From CAVQGZ01 sp942491665 (lineage in GTDB: Bacteria > Actinomycetota > Actinomycetes > Jiangellales > Jiangellaceae): a stretch of DNA of 64,000 bases. Both the position numbers and the translations under genes were made by a program. Shown piece after piece: positions 17,475 to 25,654 of the stretch. The number at the start of each line of letters is the position of its first letter. The stretch's first letter is position 1. The stretch is from assembly GCA_942491665.1 (NCBI GenBank), contig CALOBR010000021.1, forward strand, positions 186,001 to 250,000, given 5' to 3'. A model generated the notes under the pieces. The model searched no databases and was not told where the DNA came from. It was given only the letters and a program-made list of their open reading frames with translations.

Positions 17475-17847
17475 GCGATGGCGGCACTAGTGGTCGTGGT
17501 AGCCCTGCGACCCGATATGGGGCCCGAAGAGATCACCGTTGATTCGGTACTGGTCGCAGGGGTCGTCGCCGCCTTCGCGTACGACACCGTCGTGGGCGAT
17601 CGCACGTCACCCCCTGAGCCGATCGAGGCTGCGCCGCGCGCCGTCGAGGTGCGGCGCGTGGGCGTCAAGGTGCGTCTTGGCATGCCCCCACCGCATCGCG
17701 GTGCAACGTGGGTCACCTAGGCCCTGTCGCGGTGCAGGTGAGGTTGCGATACGAGGTGTCGCGGTGCAGTTCAGGCTGCCCCGCCGACGCAGATGCCGCC
17801 TTGACGCCAGCGACCCGTGAGGACGGATCCCGCAGCCGGACGGGGTG
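17475..17847. repeat. Gene-poor stretch with three direct repeats framed by an inverted repeat
   Basis: No convincing gene is present. An open frame from 17478 to 17720 (80 codons) has a short hydrophobic segment but atypical codon choice and no ribosome-binding site, so I leave it as unlikely. The 10-mer TCGCGGTGCA occurs three times at 17696, 17727 and 17759, i.e. spaced 31 and 32 bases. These repeats lie inside a 10-bp perfect inverted repeat, GGCGTCAAGG at 17661-17670 and CCTTGACGCC at 17799-17808. No flanking target duplication was found, so a transposable element is not shown; a regulatory or remnant element is possible. Confidence 0.4.
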
Positions 17848-18867
17848 CTAGAAGCCGTCATCGGCTTCGTCGCGGGCAGCCAGCAGGCGTCGCAAGGAGT
17901 CCAGCCGTGGCGCGTTCGCCTGACCGGCGCCTACCCAGGCGTCCAGCGCGCACGAGTCGTTGAGGTGGTCGCATCCGCGGGGGCAGGCGTCAGCCCCGGC
18001 GGCGAGGTCAGGGAACGAGCGCAGCACCCGGTCCAGATCGACGTGGGCCAGCCCGAACGAGCGCACGCCCGGGGTGTCGATCACCCAGCCGCCGTCGGGC
18101 AGCGCCAGCGCGATAGCCGAGCTGGACGTGTGCCGGCCGCGTCCGGTGACCGGGTTGACTCCGCCGACCGCCCGCTCGGCGTCCGGCACGAGCGCGTTCA
18201 CCAGGGTCGACTTACCGACCCCGCTCGGCCCGACCAGCACGCTGCGGTGGCCGTGCAGCATGTCGTGAAGACCATCGGGGCTCTGGTCCCGACGGATGGC
18301 CACCACGGGGACGTCCAGGGCGGAGTAGGTGGTCAGCAGGTCGTCCGGAGGCGCCAGGTCGGTCTTGGTCACCACGAGCAGGGGGGCCAGCCCGCCGTCG
18401 TAGGCCGCCACGATGCAGCGGTCGATCAGTCGCGGACGGGGCTGCGGGTCGGTGGCGGCCGTGACGATCCCGAGCACGTCGGCGTTGGCGACGATCACCC
18501 GCTCGACCGGGTCGGTGTCGTCGGCGGTGCGGCGCAGCGTGGTCGAGCGCGGCTCGACCCGCACCAGGCGGGCCAGGGTGCCCGTCTCACCGCTGACGTC
18601 ACCGACCAGGCCCACCCGGTCACCGACCACGACGCCGCCTCGACGCATCTCCCGCGCACGCACCGCGGTGACCTCGGGGCCGGTCCGGCCGTCGACGTCC
18701 TCGACCCGGCAGGTGTAGCGGCCCCGGTCGACCGTGGTGACCCGAGCCGCGACCGCGTGCTCGTGCGTCGGACGGCGCTTGCTTCGCGGGCGAGAGTTGC
18801 GCCCAGACGCCCGCGCGTGCAGGTCGTCCTCGAAGTGCTCGTAGTCGCGCCCCGACCGGCTGCTCAC
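17848..18867 (-). CDS. rsgA: Ribosome small subunit-dependent GTPase A
   Basis: RsgA (YjeQ/EngC) is a circularly permuted GTPase that checks maturing 30S subunits. The permuted order is visible: an OB-fold region first, then G4 TKTD, then the P-loop GPSGVGKST, then DTPG, followed by a C-terminal zinc-binding CPRGCDHLNDSCAL. The 339-residue form starts with a GTG at 18867 overlapping the aroA stop by four bases (GTGA); an upstream in-frame start would lie inside aroA. The basic N-terminus (SKRRPTHEHA) is normal for actinobacteria. aroA-rsgA is a conserved actinobacterial pair (Rv3227-Rv3228). Confidence 0.93.
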   Translation of the reverse strand: MSSRSGRDYEHFEDDLHARASGRNSRPRSKRRPTHEHAVAARVTTVDRGRYTCRVEDVDGRTGPEVTAVRAREMRRGGVVVGDRVGLVGDVSGETGTLARLVRVEPRSTTLRRTADDTDPVERVIVANADVLGIVTAATDPQPRPRLIDRCIVAAYDGGLAPLLVVTKTDLAPPDDLLTTYSALDVPVVAIRRDQSPDGLHDMLHGHRSVLVGPSGVGKSTLVNALVPDAERAVGGVNPVTGRGRHTSSSAIALALPDGGWVIDTPGVRSFGLAHVDLDRVLRSFPDLAAGADACPRGCDHLNDSCALDAWVGAGQANAPRLDSLRRLLAARDEADDGF

Positions 18868-20138
18868 GCCAGCATCGCCTGCCACCGCCGCGGGAAGTCG
18901 GGCATCGTCTTGGTGGTCACGCTGACGTCGTCCACGACGATGCCGGGGACGGCCAGACCGAGGATCGCCGCGAAGGTCGCCATCCGGTGGTCGCCCTCCG
19001 CCTGCACCGTGCCCGCGTGCAGGGGCGTCGGCGTGACGTGCAACCCGTCGTCAGTCTGCGCGACCCTGCCGCCAAGCCCTCGCAGCGCGCGGCTCAGCGC
19101 GGCGAGCCGGTCGGTCTCGTGACCGCGCAGGTGCGCGACGCCGGTGATGGTGGTCTCGGAGTCTGCGAGCGCGGCGAGAGCCACGACGGTCGGCACGAGC
19201 TCACCCACCGACGACATGTCGGTGCGCCCCAGCCCGGTGATCGTCTCGGGCCCGCGCAGCGTCAGCACGCCGCCATCAAGCACTACCTCAGCGCCGAGTC
19301 GGCCCAGCAGATGCAACAGCTCGTTCGACGGTTGCGTCGTGTGCTCCGGCCAGCCAGGCACCCGCACGACCCCGCCGGTGGCCAGGGCGGCCGCTACGAA
19401 GGGCGCGGCGTTGGACAGGTCCGGCTCCACGGTCACGTCGCCGCCGGACGGGATGCCCGGGCGCACCGTCCAGGTCGTCGGGGTGCACTGCGCGACGTCC
19501 AGGCCCCGCTCGCGCATCGTCTCGACGGTCATCGTGATGTGCGGAGCGCTCGGGGGGATGCCGACCGCGCGCAACCTCAGCCCGTCGGCGAATCGGCACC
19601 CGGCCATCAGCAGGCCGGAGACGTACTGGCTGGACTCCCGGGCGTCCACCTCGACCGTGCCGCCGACGAGGTGTCCGGTTCCGTGCACGGCGAACGGCAG
19701 ACCGGTCGCGTCGCCTGGCGAGACCGCGATGTCGAGCGCGCGCAGCGCGTCGAGCAGCCCGGACATGGGCCGGGCGTGGGACCGGGGGTCGCCGTCGAAG
19801 CGCACGGGTGCGTCGGCGAGGGCTGCCAGCGGTGGGACGAAGCGCATGACGGTTCCCGACAACCCGCAGTCGACGTCGCCGCGGGCTGCGTGCGCTGCCC
19901 GCTGCACCGTCCACGGCCCGGCCATCGGCGTCGCAACCTTTGCCCCGAGGGTGCGCAGCGCGTCGGCCATGAGCAGAGAGTCGCGGGCGACCAGCGGGTT
20001 GTGCAGCGCGGTGGGCTCGTCGGCCAGGGCGGCCAGCACCAGGTGGCGGGCCATCAGGGACTTGGACGGGGGAACCTCGACCGCGGCGTCGACCGGGGCG
20101 TGGGCCACCGGCGCGCGCCACGACGAGGATTCGCTCAC
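18864..20138 (-). CDS. aroA: 3-phosphoshikimate 1-carboxyvinyltransferase (EPSP synthase)
   Basis: EPSP synthase joins shikimate-3-phosphate and phosphoenolpyruvate in the shikimate pathway. The 424-residue protein has the substrate-binding PPSKSLMARHLVLAA motif near the N-terminus, CGLSGTVMRFVPPLAAL, and the C-terminal GDHRMATFAAILGLAVPG. I chose the GTG at 20138 (VSESSSWRAP); a GTG at 20156 would add six residues and neither has a clear ribosome-binding site. The gene is divergent from the SRAP gene and translationally coupled to rsgA. Confidence 0.93.
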   Translation of the reverse strand: MSESSSWRAPVAHAPVDAAVEVPPSKSLMARHLVLAALADEPTALHNPLVARDSLLMADALRTLGAKVATPMAGPWTVQRAAHAARGDVDCGLSGTVMRFVPPLAALADAPVRFDGDPRSHARPMSGLLDALRALDIAVSPGDATGLPFAVHGTGHLVGGTVEVDARESSQYVSGLLMAGCRFADGLRLRAVGIPPSAPHITMTVETMRERGLDVAQCTPTTWTVRPGIPSGGDVTVEPDLSNAAPFVAAALATGGVVRVPGWPEHTTQPSNELLHLLGRLGAEVVLDGGVLTLRGPETITGLGRTDMSSVGELVPTVVALAALADSETTITGVAHLRGHETDRLAALSRALRGLGGRVAQTDDGLHVTPTPLHAGTVQAEGDHRMATFAAILGLAVPGIVVDDVSVTTKTMPDFPRRWQAMLA

Positions 20139-20182
20139 CGGCCCAGTGTCCCGCACGGCCCCGCGTTGGAAGAATCACTGCC

Positions 20183-20941
20183 ATGTGTGGGCGATACGCA
20201 GCCAGCCGGTCACCGGACGACCTCGTCACCGAGTTCGAGGTGGAGCGGGACGAGACCGACGGCGTGGTGCTGCCGGCCGACTACAACGTGGCACCCACCA
20301 AGCAGGTGTACGCCGTGGTGACCCGCGGGCACAGCAACGAGCCTGAGCCGCACCGCGGGCTGCGCGTCGTGAGATGGGGGCTGGTGCCGTCGTGGGCCAA
20401 GGATCCCTCGATCGGCAGCCGCATGATCAACGCCCGGCTCGAGACGGCGGCGCACAAGCCGGCCTTTCGGCGGGCGTTCTCCCGCCGCCGCTGCCTGGTG
20501 CCCGCCGACGGCTACTACGAGTGGTACACGCCGGCGACGACCTCGGGCACCGACAAGCCCCGCAAGCAGCCGTTCTACATCCACCGCCCCGACGGCAGGC
20601 CCCTCGCGCTGGCCGGGCTGTACGAGTTCTGGCGTCCGGCCGACGCCGAGCCGGACGACCCGGCGGCGTGGCTGACCACGATGACGCTGCTGACCACCTC
20701 TGCGCCGGACGACACCGGGCGCATCCACGACCGGGCACCGCTGATGATCGACGCCGACCACCACGCCGCGTGGCTCGACCCGCAGACGAGGGACCCGAAC
20801 GACGTGCTCGACCTGCTGGCTCCGGCGGCGCCGGGTCCGCTGGAGGTCTACCCGGTGAGCACGCAGGTCAACAACGTGCGCAACAACGGGCCCGGGCTCA
20901 CCGAGCCGCTCCCGCCGGACGACGTGCTGGATGTGTCGTGA
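20183..20941 (+). CDS. SOS response-associated peptidase (SRAP/HMCES/YedK family)
   Basis: SRAP proteins shield abasic sites in single-stranded DNA by forming a covalent thiazolidine link through Cys2. All key residues are present: Met-Cys-Gly-Arg start with Cys2, Asn in RMINARLET, Glu in GYYEWY and His in RIHDRAPLM. The 252-residue length suits a single-domain protein. The next gene starts at GTGA over its stop, so the hydrolase is coupled to it. It lies opposite aroA, matching Rv3226c-Rv3227 in M. tuberculosis. Confidence 0.92.
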   Translation: MCGRYAASRSPDDLVTEFEVERDETDGVVLPADYNVAPTKQVYAVVTRGHSNEPEPHRGLRVVRWGLVPSWAKDPSIGSRMINARLETAAHKPAFRRAFSRRRCLVPADGYYEWYTPATTSGTDKPRKQPFYIHRPDGRPLALAGLYEFWRPADAEPDDPAAWLTTMTLLTTSAPDDTGRIHDRAPLMIDADHHAAWLDPQTRDPNDVLDLLAPAAPGPLEVYPVSTQVNNVRNNGPGLTEPLPPDDVLDVS

Positions 20942-21558
20942 CCGAGGCCGGTGAGTCGTCCCCAGCCCTGCGGGAGACGGGAACCACCCGCGGGGCCGCC
21001 CGGCTGCACGTCTGGAGCGCCCCCGAGCCGCGGCGCCGCCTGCTGCTCGGGCACGGTGCCGGCGGGGGAGTGCAGGCGCCCGACCTGCTCGCCCTCGCTC
21101 ACGCCCTGCCTGGCACAGGCACCGAGGTCTGGCTTGTCGAGCAGCCGTGGCGGGTCGCAGGGCGGCGGGTCGCCCCGGCCCCCGCCACGCTGGACGACGC
21201 GTGGCTGCAGGTGCTGGCGGACGTGCCGCGAGACCTGCCGCTGCTGGTCGGCGGGCGAAGCGCGGGTGCCCGCGTCGCCTGCCGCACGGCGCTGGCAACC
21301 GGGGCAGCGGGAGTCGTTGCCCTGGCTTTCCCGCTGCACCCGCCCGGCAAGCCGGAGAAGAGCCGGGCGGGCGAGCTCGACGCCGCAGGCCTGCCGGTTC
21401 TCGTCGTGCAGGGTGCGAACGACCCGTTCGGCCATCCCGGCGAGCTGGGGGCGGCCCCCGGACGTGCGGTGGTGGGCGTCGCCGGGGACCACTCGCTTCG
21501 CAGCGACCCTGCGGCGGTTGTTGCTGCCGTCGCCGGCTTCGTCAGCCGATGGCCGTGA
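20938..21558 (+). CDS. Alpha/beta-hydrolase family protein
   Basis: A 206-residue protein resembling the dienelactone-hydrolase-like/KANL3-type alpha/beta hydrolases. Sequence landmarks are LLLGHGAGGG (oxyanion region), GGRSAGARVACR (nucleophile-elbow GxSxG) and GANDPFG plus GDHSLR near the C-terminus, which supply the likely Asp and His. The GTG start overlaps the SRAP stop by four bases. Substrate unknown; the fold is more certain than any activity. Confidence 0.78.
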   Translation: MTEAGESSPALRETGTTRGAARLHVWSAPEPRRRLLLGHGAGGGVQAPDLLALAHALPGTGTEVWLVEQPWRVAGRRVAPAPATLDDAWLQVLADVPRDLPLLVGGRSAGARVACRTALATGAAGVVALAFPLHPPGKPEKSRAGELDAAGLPVLVVQGANDPFGHPGELGAAPGRAVVGVAGDHSLRSDPAAVVAAVAGFVSRWP

Positions 21559-21588
21559 CCCGGCGACCGGCGTAGCGGGGCAGTCTGC

Positions 21589-22140
21589 TCAGACCGATCC
21601 GCCGGCCGGGTGCGGTGCGGTCAGGTCCGCGCTCTCGGCGCCGGCCTCGCGGGCCAGGTAGTCCTCCATCACCAGCGGGTTGTCCAGGCAACGTCGCGCC
21701 GTCTGCAGCAGCGTCGACATCGAGGCGACCTCTTCGACCTGCTCCTTCAGAAACCAGTGGGTGAACTGCTCGCCGAGGTAGTCGCCGTCGTCACGCGCCG
21801 TGCGGATGAGGGCCTCGAACTGCTCGGTGACCGTGCGTTCCTGGCGCAGCGCCAGCTCGATCGGCTCGTCGATGGTGTCGAAGTCGTTGCGGACGTCGGA
21901 CACCCCGGGGATCGTCACCGGCGCGTCTCGGTCCATGAGGTACTGCACGATCATCATGGCGTGGTTGCGCTCCTCCAATGCTTGGGCGTAGAAGTGCGCG
22001 GCCAGCCGCGGCAAGGCCTGCTGGTCGAACCACACCGCGATCGCCACGTACTGCTGGGACGCGCCGAACTCGTGCCCGATCTGCTGAGCGAGCAGGGAGT
22101 GGAACATCGACGGTGCGCGCGTGTCGGCTGAGGTGCTCAC
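21589..22140 (-). CDS. Ferritin
   Basis: A 183-residue ferritin-like iron-storage protein. Ferroxidase ligands are visible in the helices: EFGASQQYVAIAVWF, ALEERNHAMMIVQYL (ExxxH) and EQFTHWFLKEQVEEV. The last 25 residues form a Pro/Ala/Gly tail, as in other actinobacterial ferritins (BfrB-like). The GTG at 22140 is favoured over a later ATG because the -10 box TACGCT ends exactly six bases upstream, implying a leaderless mRNA. It is divergent from sigR. Confidence 0.88.
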   Translation of the reverse strand: MSTSADTRAPSMFHSLLAQQIGHEFGASQQYVAIAVWFDQQALPRLAAHFYAQALEERNHAMMIVQYLMDRDAPVTIPGVSDVRNDFDTIDEPIELALRQERTVTEQFEALIRTARDDGDYLGEQFTHWFLKEQVEEVASMSTLLQTARRCLDNPLVMEDYLAREAGAESADLTAPHPAGGSV

Positions 22141-22146
22141 GAGACC

Positions 22147-22152
22147 AGCGTA
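22147..22152 (-). promoter_or_regulatory. -10 box (TACGCT) of ferritin gene, leaderless arrangement
   Basis: On the minus strand TACGCT is followed by six bases (GGTCTC) and then the GTG start. This matches the -10-to-start spacing of leaderless actinobacterial genes and fixes the start codon at 22140. Confidence 0.5.
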
Positions 22153-22163
22153 GGAGCCGTGCG

Positions 22164-22189
22164 GGAATCGCCGCCACGCGTGCAGCGTT
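22164..22189 (+). promoter_or_regulatory. SigR-type promoter of sigR (GGAAT-N18-GTT)
   Basis: GGAAT at 22164-22168 is followed by exactly 18 bases and GTT at 22187-22189. This is the consensus recognised by SigR/SigH (ECF12) sigma factors under thiol stress. It sits about 50 bases before the sigR ATG at 22243, so sigR is probably autoregulated as known for S. coelicolor sigRp2. Confidence 0.8.
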
Positions 22190-22242
22190 CTTGCCCACGC
22201 ACGAGGGCGGTACGAGGGTCGCGCCGCCAGGAAGGAGCGCCA

Positions 22243-22959
22243 ATGCTGCTGGCCGAACGAGCCACCGGTCTGCTCGGCGACGACTCCTCGCTGCCGGCGC
22301 CGCGGTCGACGTCTGCTCAGACGTCGTTACCCTGGTCTGTCGTGAGCCCTTCCGCGGTCCCGGCCGACCTTGAGACGCCCGAGCAGCGGGTCGCCCGCTT
22401 CGAGCGGGACGCTCTGGCGCACATCGACTCGCTCTACGGCGCTGCGCTGCGCATGACGCGCAACCCGACGGATGCCGAAGACCTCGTGCAGGAGACGTTC
22501 GCCAAGGCGTTCGCAGCGTTCCACCAGTACACGGACGGAACCAACCTCAAGGCGTGGCTGCACCGCATCTTGACCAACACCTTCATCAACACCTATCGCA
22601 AGAAGCAGCGCCAGCCGCTTCAGGCCAACACCGACGACGTCGAGGACTGGCAGATGGCCAGGGCCGAGGCGCACACGTCCGGCGGGCTGAAGTCGGCCGA
22701 GGTCGAGGCGCTGGAGCGTCTGCCCGATCGCGACATCCGCGAGGCCCTGGCGGCGCTTCCGGAGCACTTTCGGATGGCGGTGTACTACGCCGACGTCGAG
22801 GGGTACGCCTACAAGGAGATCGCCGAGATCATGGGTACGCCGATCGGAACCGTCATGTCGCGTCTGCACCGGGGCCGCAAACAGCTGCGCGCACTGCTGA
22901 ACGACTACGCGATTGATCGCGGCGTCATCTCCGGCGGCGCCGAGGGGGCCACGACATGA
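22243..22959 (+). CDS. sigR: RNA polymerase ECF sigma factor SigR/SigH
   Basis: ECF12 sigma factor controlling the response to thiol oxidation. Region 2 (RMTRNPTDAEDLVQETFAKA) and region 4 (YKEIAEIMGTPIGTVMSRLH) are clear. The ATG at 22243 has an AAGGAG site six bases upstream and gives 238 residues with a roughly 33-residue extension before the usual start; a GTG at 22342 would give the short form. S. coelicolor makes both SigR and an N-terminally extended, unstable SigR' from its autoregulated promoter, and the same layout is possible here. The stop overlaps rsrA by ATGA. Confidence 0.93.
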   Translation: MLLAERATGLLGDDSSLPAPRSTSAQTSLPWSVVSPSAVPADLETPEQRVARFERDALAHIDSLYGAALRMTRNPTDAEDLVQETFAKAFAAFHQYTDGTNLKAWLHRILTNTFINTYRKKQRQPLQANTDDVEDWQMARAEAHTSGGLKSAEVEALERLPDRDIREALAALPEHFRMAVYYADVEGYAYKEIAEIMGTPIGTVMSRLHRGRKQLRALLNDYAIDRGVISGGAEGATT

Positions 22960-23246
22960 GCTGTGGCAGCCCGCACGAGACCGACTGCGGCGAGGTCCTG
23001 GCCCGCGTCTCGACTTTCCTCGACCACACGCTCGGCTCCGGGTCACCGGTCGACTACTCCGCCATCGAGCAGCACCTTCGTGAGTGCCAACCGTGCCTGG
23101 ACCAGTACGGCGTCCAGGTCGAAGAGCTCCAGGAGGCTGTGCGCGCCGTCCTTCAGCGCTGCTGCGGGCACGAGCACGCGCCAGACGAGCTGCGGCTGCG
23201 GGTCGTGCAGCGCATCCGTGTGTCGGTGACGCACGAGACCCTCTGA
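22956..23246 (+). CDS. rsrA: Zinc-binding redox anti-sigma factor RsrA
   Basis: A 96-residue ZAS-domain anti-sigma factor that holds SigR inactive until oxidation ejects its zinc. The ligands line up with S. coelicolor RsrA: Cys11, and HLRECQPC giving His40, Cys44 and Cys47. A further pair, Cys69-Cys70, precedes GHEHAPD. Its ATG overlaps the sigR stop by four bases, ensuring balanced synthesis. M. tuberculosis RshA (Rv3221A) sits in the same place. Confidence 0.92.
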   Translation: MSCGSPHETDCGEVLARVSTFLDHTLGSGSPVDYSAIEQHLRECQPCLDQYGVQVEELQEAVRAVLQRCCGHEHAPDELRLRVVQRIRVSVTHETL

Positions 23247-23247
23247 C

Positions 23248-23481
23248 GTGCCGGGCACCTCGGGTGCTCCGGGCGTCGTCCGGGCCGAGCTCGTCGGCAA
23301 CGTTCTCGACGTGCTGGTGGTGGCCGGACGCGCAGTCGCGCCGGACGAGCCGCTGGTGCTGCTGGAGTCGATGAAGATGGAGATCCCGGTGAGCAGCGAG
23401 CAAGGCGGCACCGTGGTCGAGGTCGCCGTGTCGGTCGGGGATGTCGTGCAAGAGGGGGACGTGCTCGTCGTCCTATCGTGA
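23248..23481 (+). CDS. Small biotin/lipoyl carrier protein (TB7.3-like)
   Basis: A 77-residue single biotinyl domain with the attachment motif ESMKMEIP (Lys is the modified residue) near residue 43. It corresponds to M. tuberculosis TB7.3 (Rv3221c), which lies next to rshA and is biotinylated. It starts with GTG one base after the rsrA stop and overlaps the thioesterase start by four bases, so it is part of the sigR transcript. Its partner carboxylase is not in the window. Confidence 0.88.
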   Translation: MPGTSGAPGVVRAELVGNVLDVLVVAGRAVAPDEPLVLLESMKMEIPVSSEQGGTVVEVAVSVGDVVQEGDVLVVLS

Positions 23482-23873
23482 CGACCATGAGCAACCAGCC
23501 GCAGGTCGGAGCCACCGCCGAGGTCGTCTACGAGGTCGGTGAGGCCGACACCGCCGTAGCGTTTGCCTCCGGCGACGTGCCGGTGCTGGCCACGCCACGC
23601 CTGCTCGCCATGGCCGAAGAGTGCACAGTGCGCGCCGTGGCACCGTGGCTGGGTGGGCCGTCCACATCCGTCGGCACCCGGGTCGAGCTCGACCACCTGC
23701 AGGCCTCGCCGGTGGGGCACAAGGTGGCGGTGCGGGCCGCGCTGGTGCACGTGGAGGGCCGCACGCTGCACTTCGAGGTGACCGCCGAGCACCCGGGCGA
23801 CCGCCGCGTCGTCGGGCACGGTCGCATCACACGCGTGATCATCGACCGCGACGCCTTTCTCGGCCGCCTGTAG
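23478..23873 (+). CDS. Thioesterase, FlK-like hotdog fold
   Basis: A 131-residue hotdog-fold protein resembling fluoroacetyl-CoA thioesterase-like enzymes, with LATPRLLAMAEECTVRAVAP (hotdog helix), VGTRVELDHLQASPVGHKV and a C-terminal GHGRITRVI strand. In FlK a Thr-Glu-His triad acts; Glu in MAEE and His in ASPVGH are candidates here. The GTG start overlaps the biotin carrier stop (GTGA). Physiological substrate unknown; its place in the sigR operon hints at a stress-linked housekeeping role. Confidence 0.75.
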   Translation: MTTMSNQPQVGATAEVVYEVGEADTAVAFASGDVPVLATPRLLAMAEECTVRAVAPWLGGPSTSVGTRVELDHLQASPVGHKVAVRAALVHVEGRTLHFEVTAEHPGDRRVVGHGRITRVIIDRDAFLGRL

Positions 23874-23903
23874 GCGGCGTCCGGCAGACGACGCCGCGAG
23901 TGC

Positions 23904-25610
23904 TCACACCCCGGTCGTCTTGCGCGGGTAGGCGACCTCCGGGTCGAGCAGCACGTTGACGACGTAGGTCGTCCCGGACGCGAGGCCGCGTGCCAGCGCG
24001 TCGGACAGCCCCGATGGGTCGGCCACCGTCTCCCCATCGGCGCCCATGGCTTGGGCGATCACGTCGTAGCGGGTGTCGCGGCGCAGGTCGGCGAGCACGT
24101 CGTAGCCGTAGAGCATGCGCATCGGGTGCTTCTCCAGCCCCCACGCCCCGTTGTTGCCCACCACCACCAGCGTCGGCAGGTCGTGGCGCACCAGGGTCTC
24201 GAGCTCGGCCAGGGAGAACCCGGCGGCGCCGTCGCCGAGCAGCAGCACGCGCGGCGACTCCGGACGTACGACCCCGGCGCCGATGGCGGCACCGAGACCC
24301 GCTCCCAGGCACCCGTACGGTCCTGGGTCGAGCCACCCCCCGGGCCGGGCTGGCTCCACGAACTTGCCCGACCACGACACGAAGTCGCCGCCGTCGGCGA
24401 TCACGATCGTGTCGTCGCTCAGCAGCGGCAGCAAGGCGCCGTAGACGCGGGCGGGGTGGATGCCGCCGTCTGCTTCGGCCCCGAGCAGGGTCGTGTCGCG
24501 CTCGTTGGTCGCCGCGACACCTGCGGCCAGGTCGTCCGCCCAGCCCTGGCGCTCGGCACGGGTCGGCTCGGCCTCCCACGCGGCCAGCAGGTCGGTGAAG
24601 ATGCGGGTCAGTGACCCCGAGGCCGACCCGGCCAGCGGCACGTGCGTGGCGACCTGCGACGGTGCGTCGGTGAGGTGGACGACCGGGGCCGGGCTCTGCG
24701 GGTTGCCGAAGATGCCGTAGCCGAGCCTGAAGTCCAAGGGCGCGCCGGCCACGATGACGAGGTCGGCCCCGCCGAGAGCGGCCGAACGCGCCTTCGACAC
24801 CAGCAGCGGGTGCCCGCCCGCCACGATGCCGCGTCCCATGCCGTTGGGCATGACCGGGACTCCGGTGGTGTCGACGAACGTCCGCGCGGCCTCCTCGGCG
24901 CCGTCGAGCCACACGTCTGAGCCCAGCACGAGCACCGGACGGCTCGCGCGGGCCAGCAGCCGCGCGATCGCGCGCACCGCGTCCGGGTCGGGCTCGGCCA
25001 GCCTGGCCGCGACGGCCGGTTGCGGCACGACGCTGGCGTGGCTGAACAGCTGGTCCATGGGTACGTCGACGAACGTCGGGCCGCGATGCGGCATCGTCGC
25101 CACGCGCAGCGCCTCGGCCACGGTCGCGTAGACGGCGCCGGCGTCACCGGCGGTCGCGGCCATCTTGGTCACCGGTTCAAGCAGCGGGGGGTGGTCGAGC
25201 TCCTGAAGTGCCCCGGTTCCCCACCGAAAGGCGGGCGCCCGTCCGCCCATCACGAGCAGCGGCACGCCGGACGATTGCGCCTGCGTGACCGCGCTGATCG
25301 CGTTGGTCACTCCCGGGCCGGCCGTGACGGCGGCGAAACCCGGCTTGCGGGTGAGCTTCGCGGCGGCCTCGGCGGCAAAGACCGCGGTCTGCTCGTGGCG
25401 CACGTCCACCATGCGCATGCCCGGCTCGGTGGTGGCTGCCGCGTCGTAGAGCGGAAAGATGTGTGCCCCCGACAGTGTGAAGAGGGCATCGACGCCGTAC
25501 GCCTGCGCTGCCGCGAGGGCGAGGGTGCCGGCGTGTGCGCTGATCTCGGCGTTGCCGTCGGTCCTGACGGTCGGCTGGGTCGCCTCAGGCGTGCTCTGCT
25601 CTGTGCTCAC
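23904..25610 (-). CDS. Acetolactate synthase-like ThDP-dependent enzyme
   Basis: A 568-residue ThDP enzyme with the three domains of the acetolactate synthase/oxalyl-CoA decarboxylase superfamily. The catalytic Glu is in VDVRHEQTA, and the Mg-ThDP motif runs from GDGAAGFSLAE to VVVGNNGAWG, with the normal Asn. It resembles M. tuberculosis IlvG (Rv1820) rather than the main IlvB, so it may not serve branched-chain synthesis. The GTG at 25610 is preferred; a TAGGTT -10 box lies eight bases upstream. It points against its neighbours and interrupts the sigR-pdtaS block. Confidence 0.82.
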   Translation of the reverse strand: MSTEQSTPEATQPTVRTDGNAEISAHAGTLALAAAQAYGVDALFTLSGAHIFPLYDAAATTEPGMRMVDVRHEQTAVFAAEAAAKLTRKPGFAAVTAGPGVTNAISAVTQAQSSGVPLLVMGGRAPAFRWGTGALQELDHPPLLEPVTKMAATAGDAGAVYATVAEALRVATMPHRGPTFVDVPMDQLFSHASVVPQPAVAARLAEPDPDAVRAIARLLARASRPVLVLGSDVWLDGAEEAARTFVDTTGVPVMPNGMGRGIVAGGHPLLVSKARSAALGGADLVIVAGAPLDFRLGYGIFGNPQSPAPVVHLTDAPSQVATHVPLAGSASGSLTRIFTDLLAAWEAEPTRAERQGWADDLAAGVAATNERDTTLLGAEADGGIHPARVYGALLPLLSDDTIVIADGGDFVSWSGKFVEPARPGGWLDPGPYGCLGAGLGAAIGAGVVRPESPRVLLLGDGAAGFSLAELETLVRHDLPTLVVVGNNGAWGLEKHPMRMLYGYDVLADLRRDTRYDVIAQAMGADGETVADPSGLSDALARGLASGTTYVVNVLLDPEVAYPRKTTGV

Positions 25611-25642
25611 GCTTTCTGAACCTACCCGTCGCGGCCTCGGCC

Positions 25643-25648
25643 TACGCT
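25643..25648 (+). promoter_or_regulatory. -10 box (TACGCT) of pdtaS, leaderless arrangement
   Basis: TACGCT is followed by TCGCCC and then the GTG start at 25655, the same six-base spacing seen before several other starts in this window. No ribosome-binding site is present. Confidence 0.5.
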
Positions 25649-25654
25649 TCGCCC

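Noticed and set aside
17478..17720. 80-codon open frame after the DUF2231 gene
   Set aside because: No ribosome-binding site, weak codon bias and it runs into the direct-repeat area; I could not support it as a gene.
17661..17808. CRISPR-like array from the 10-mer spaced 31-32 bases
   Set aside because: Repeats are only 10 bases, with three copies and no cas genes; too short for a CRISPR array.
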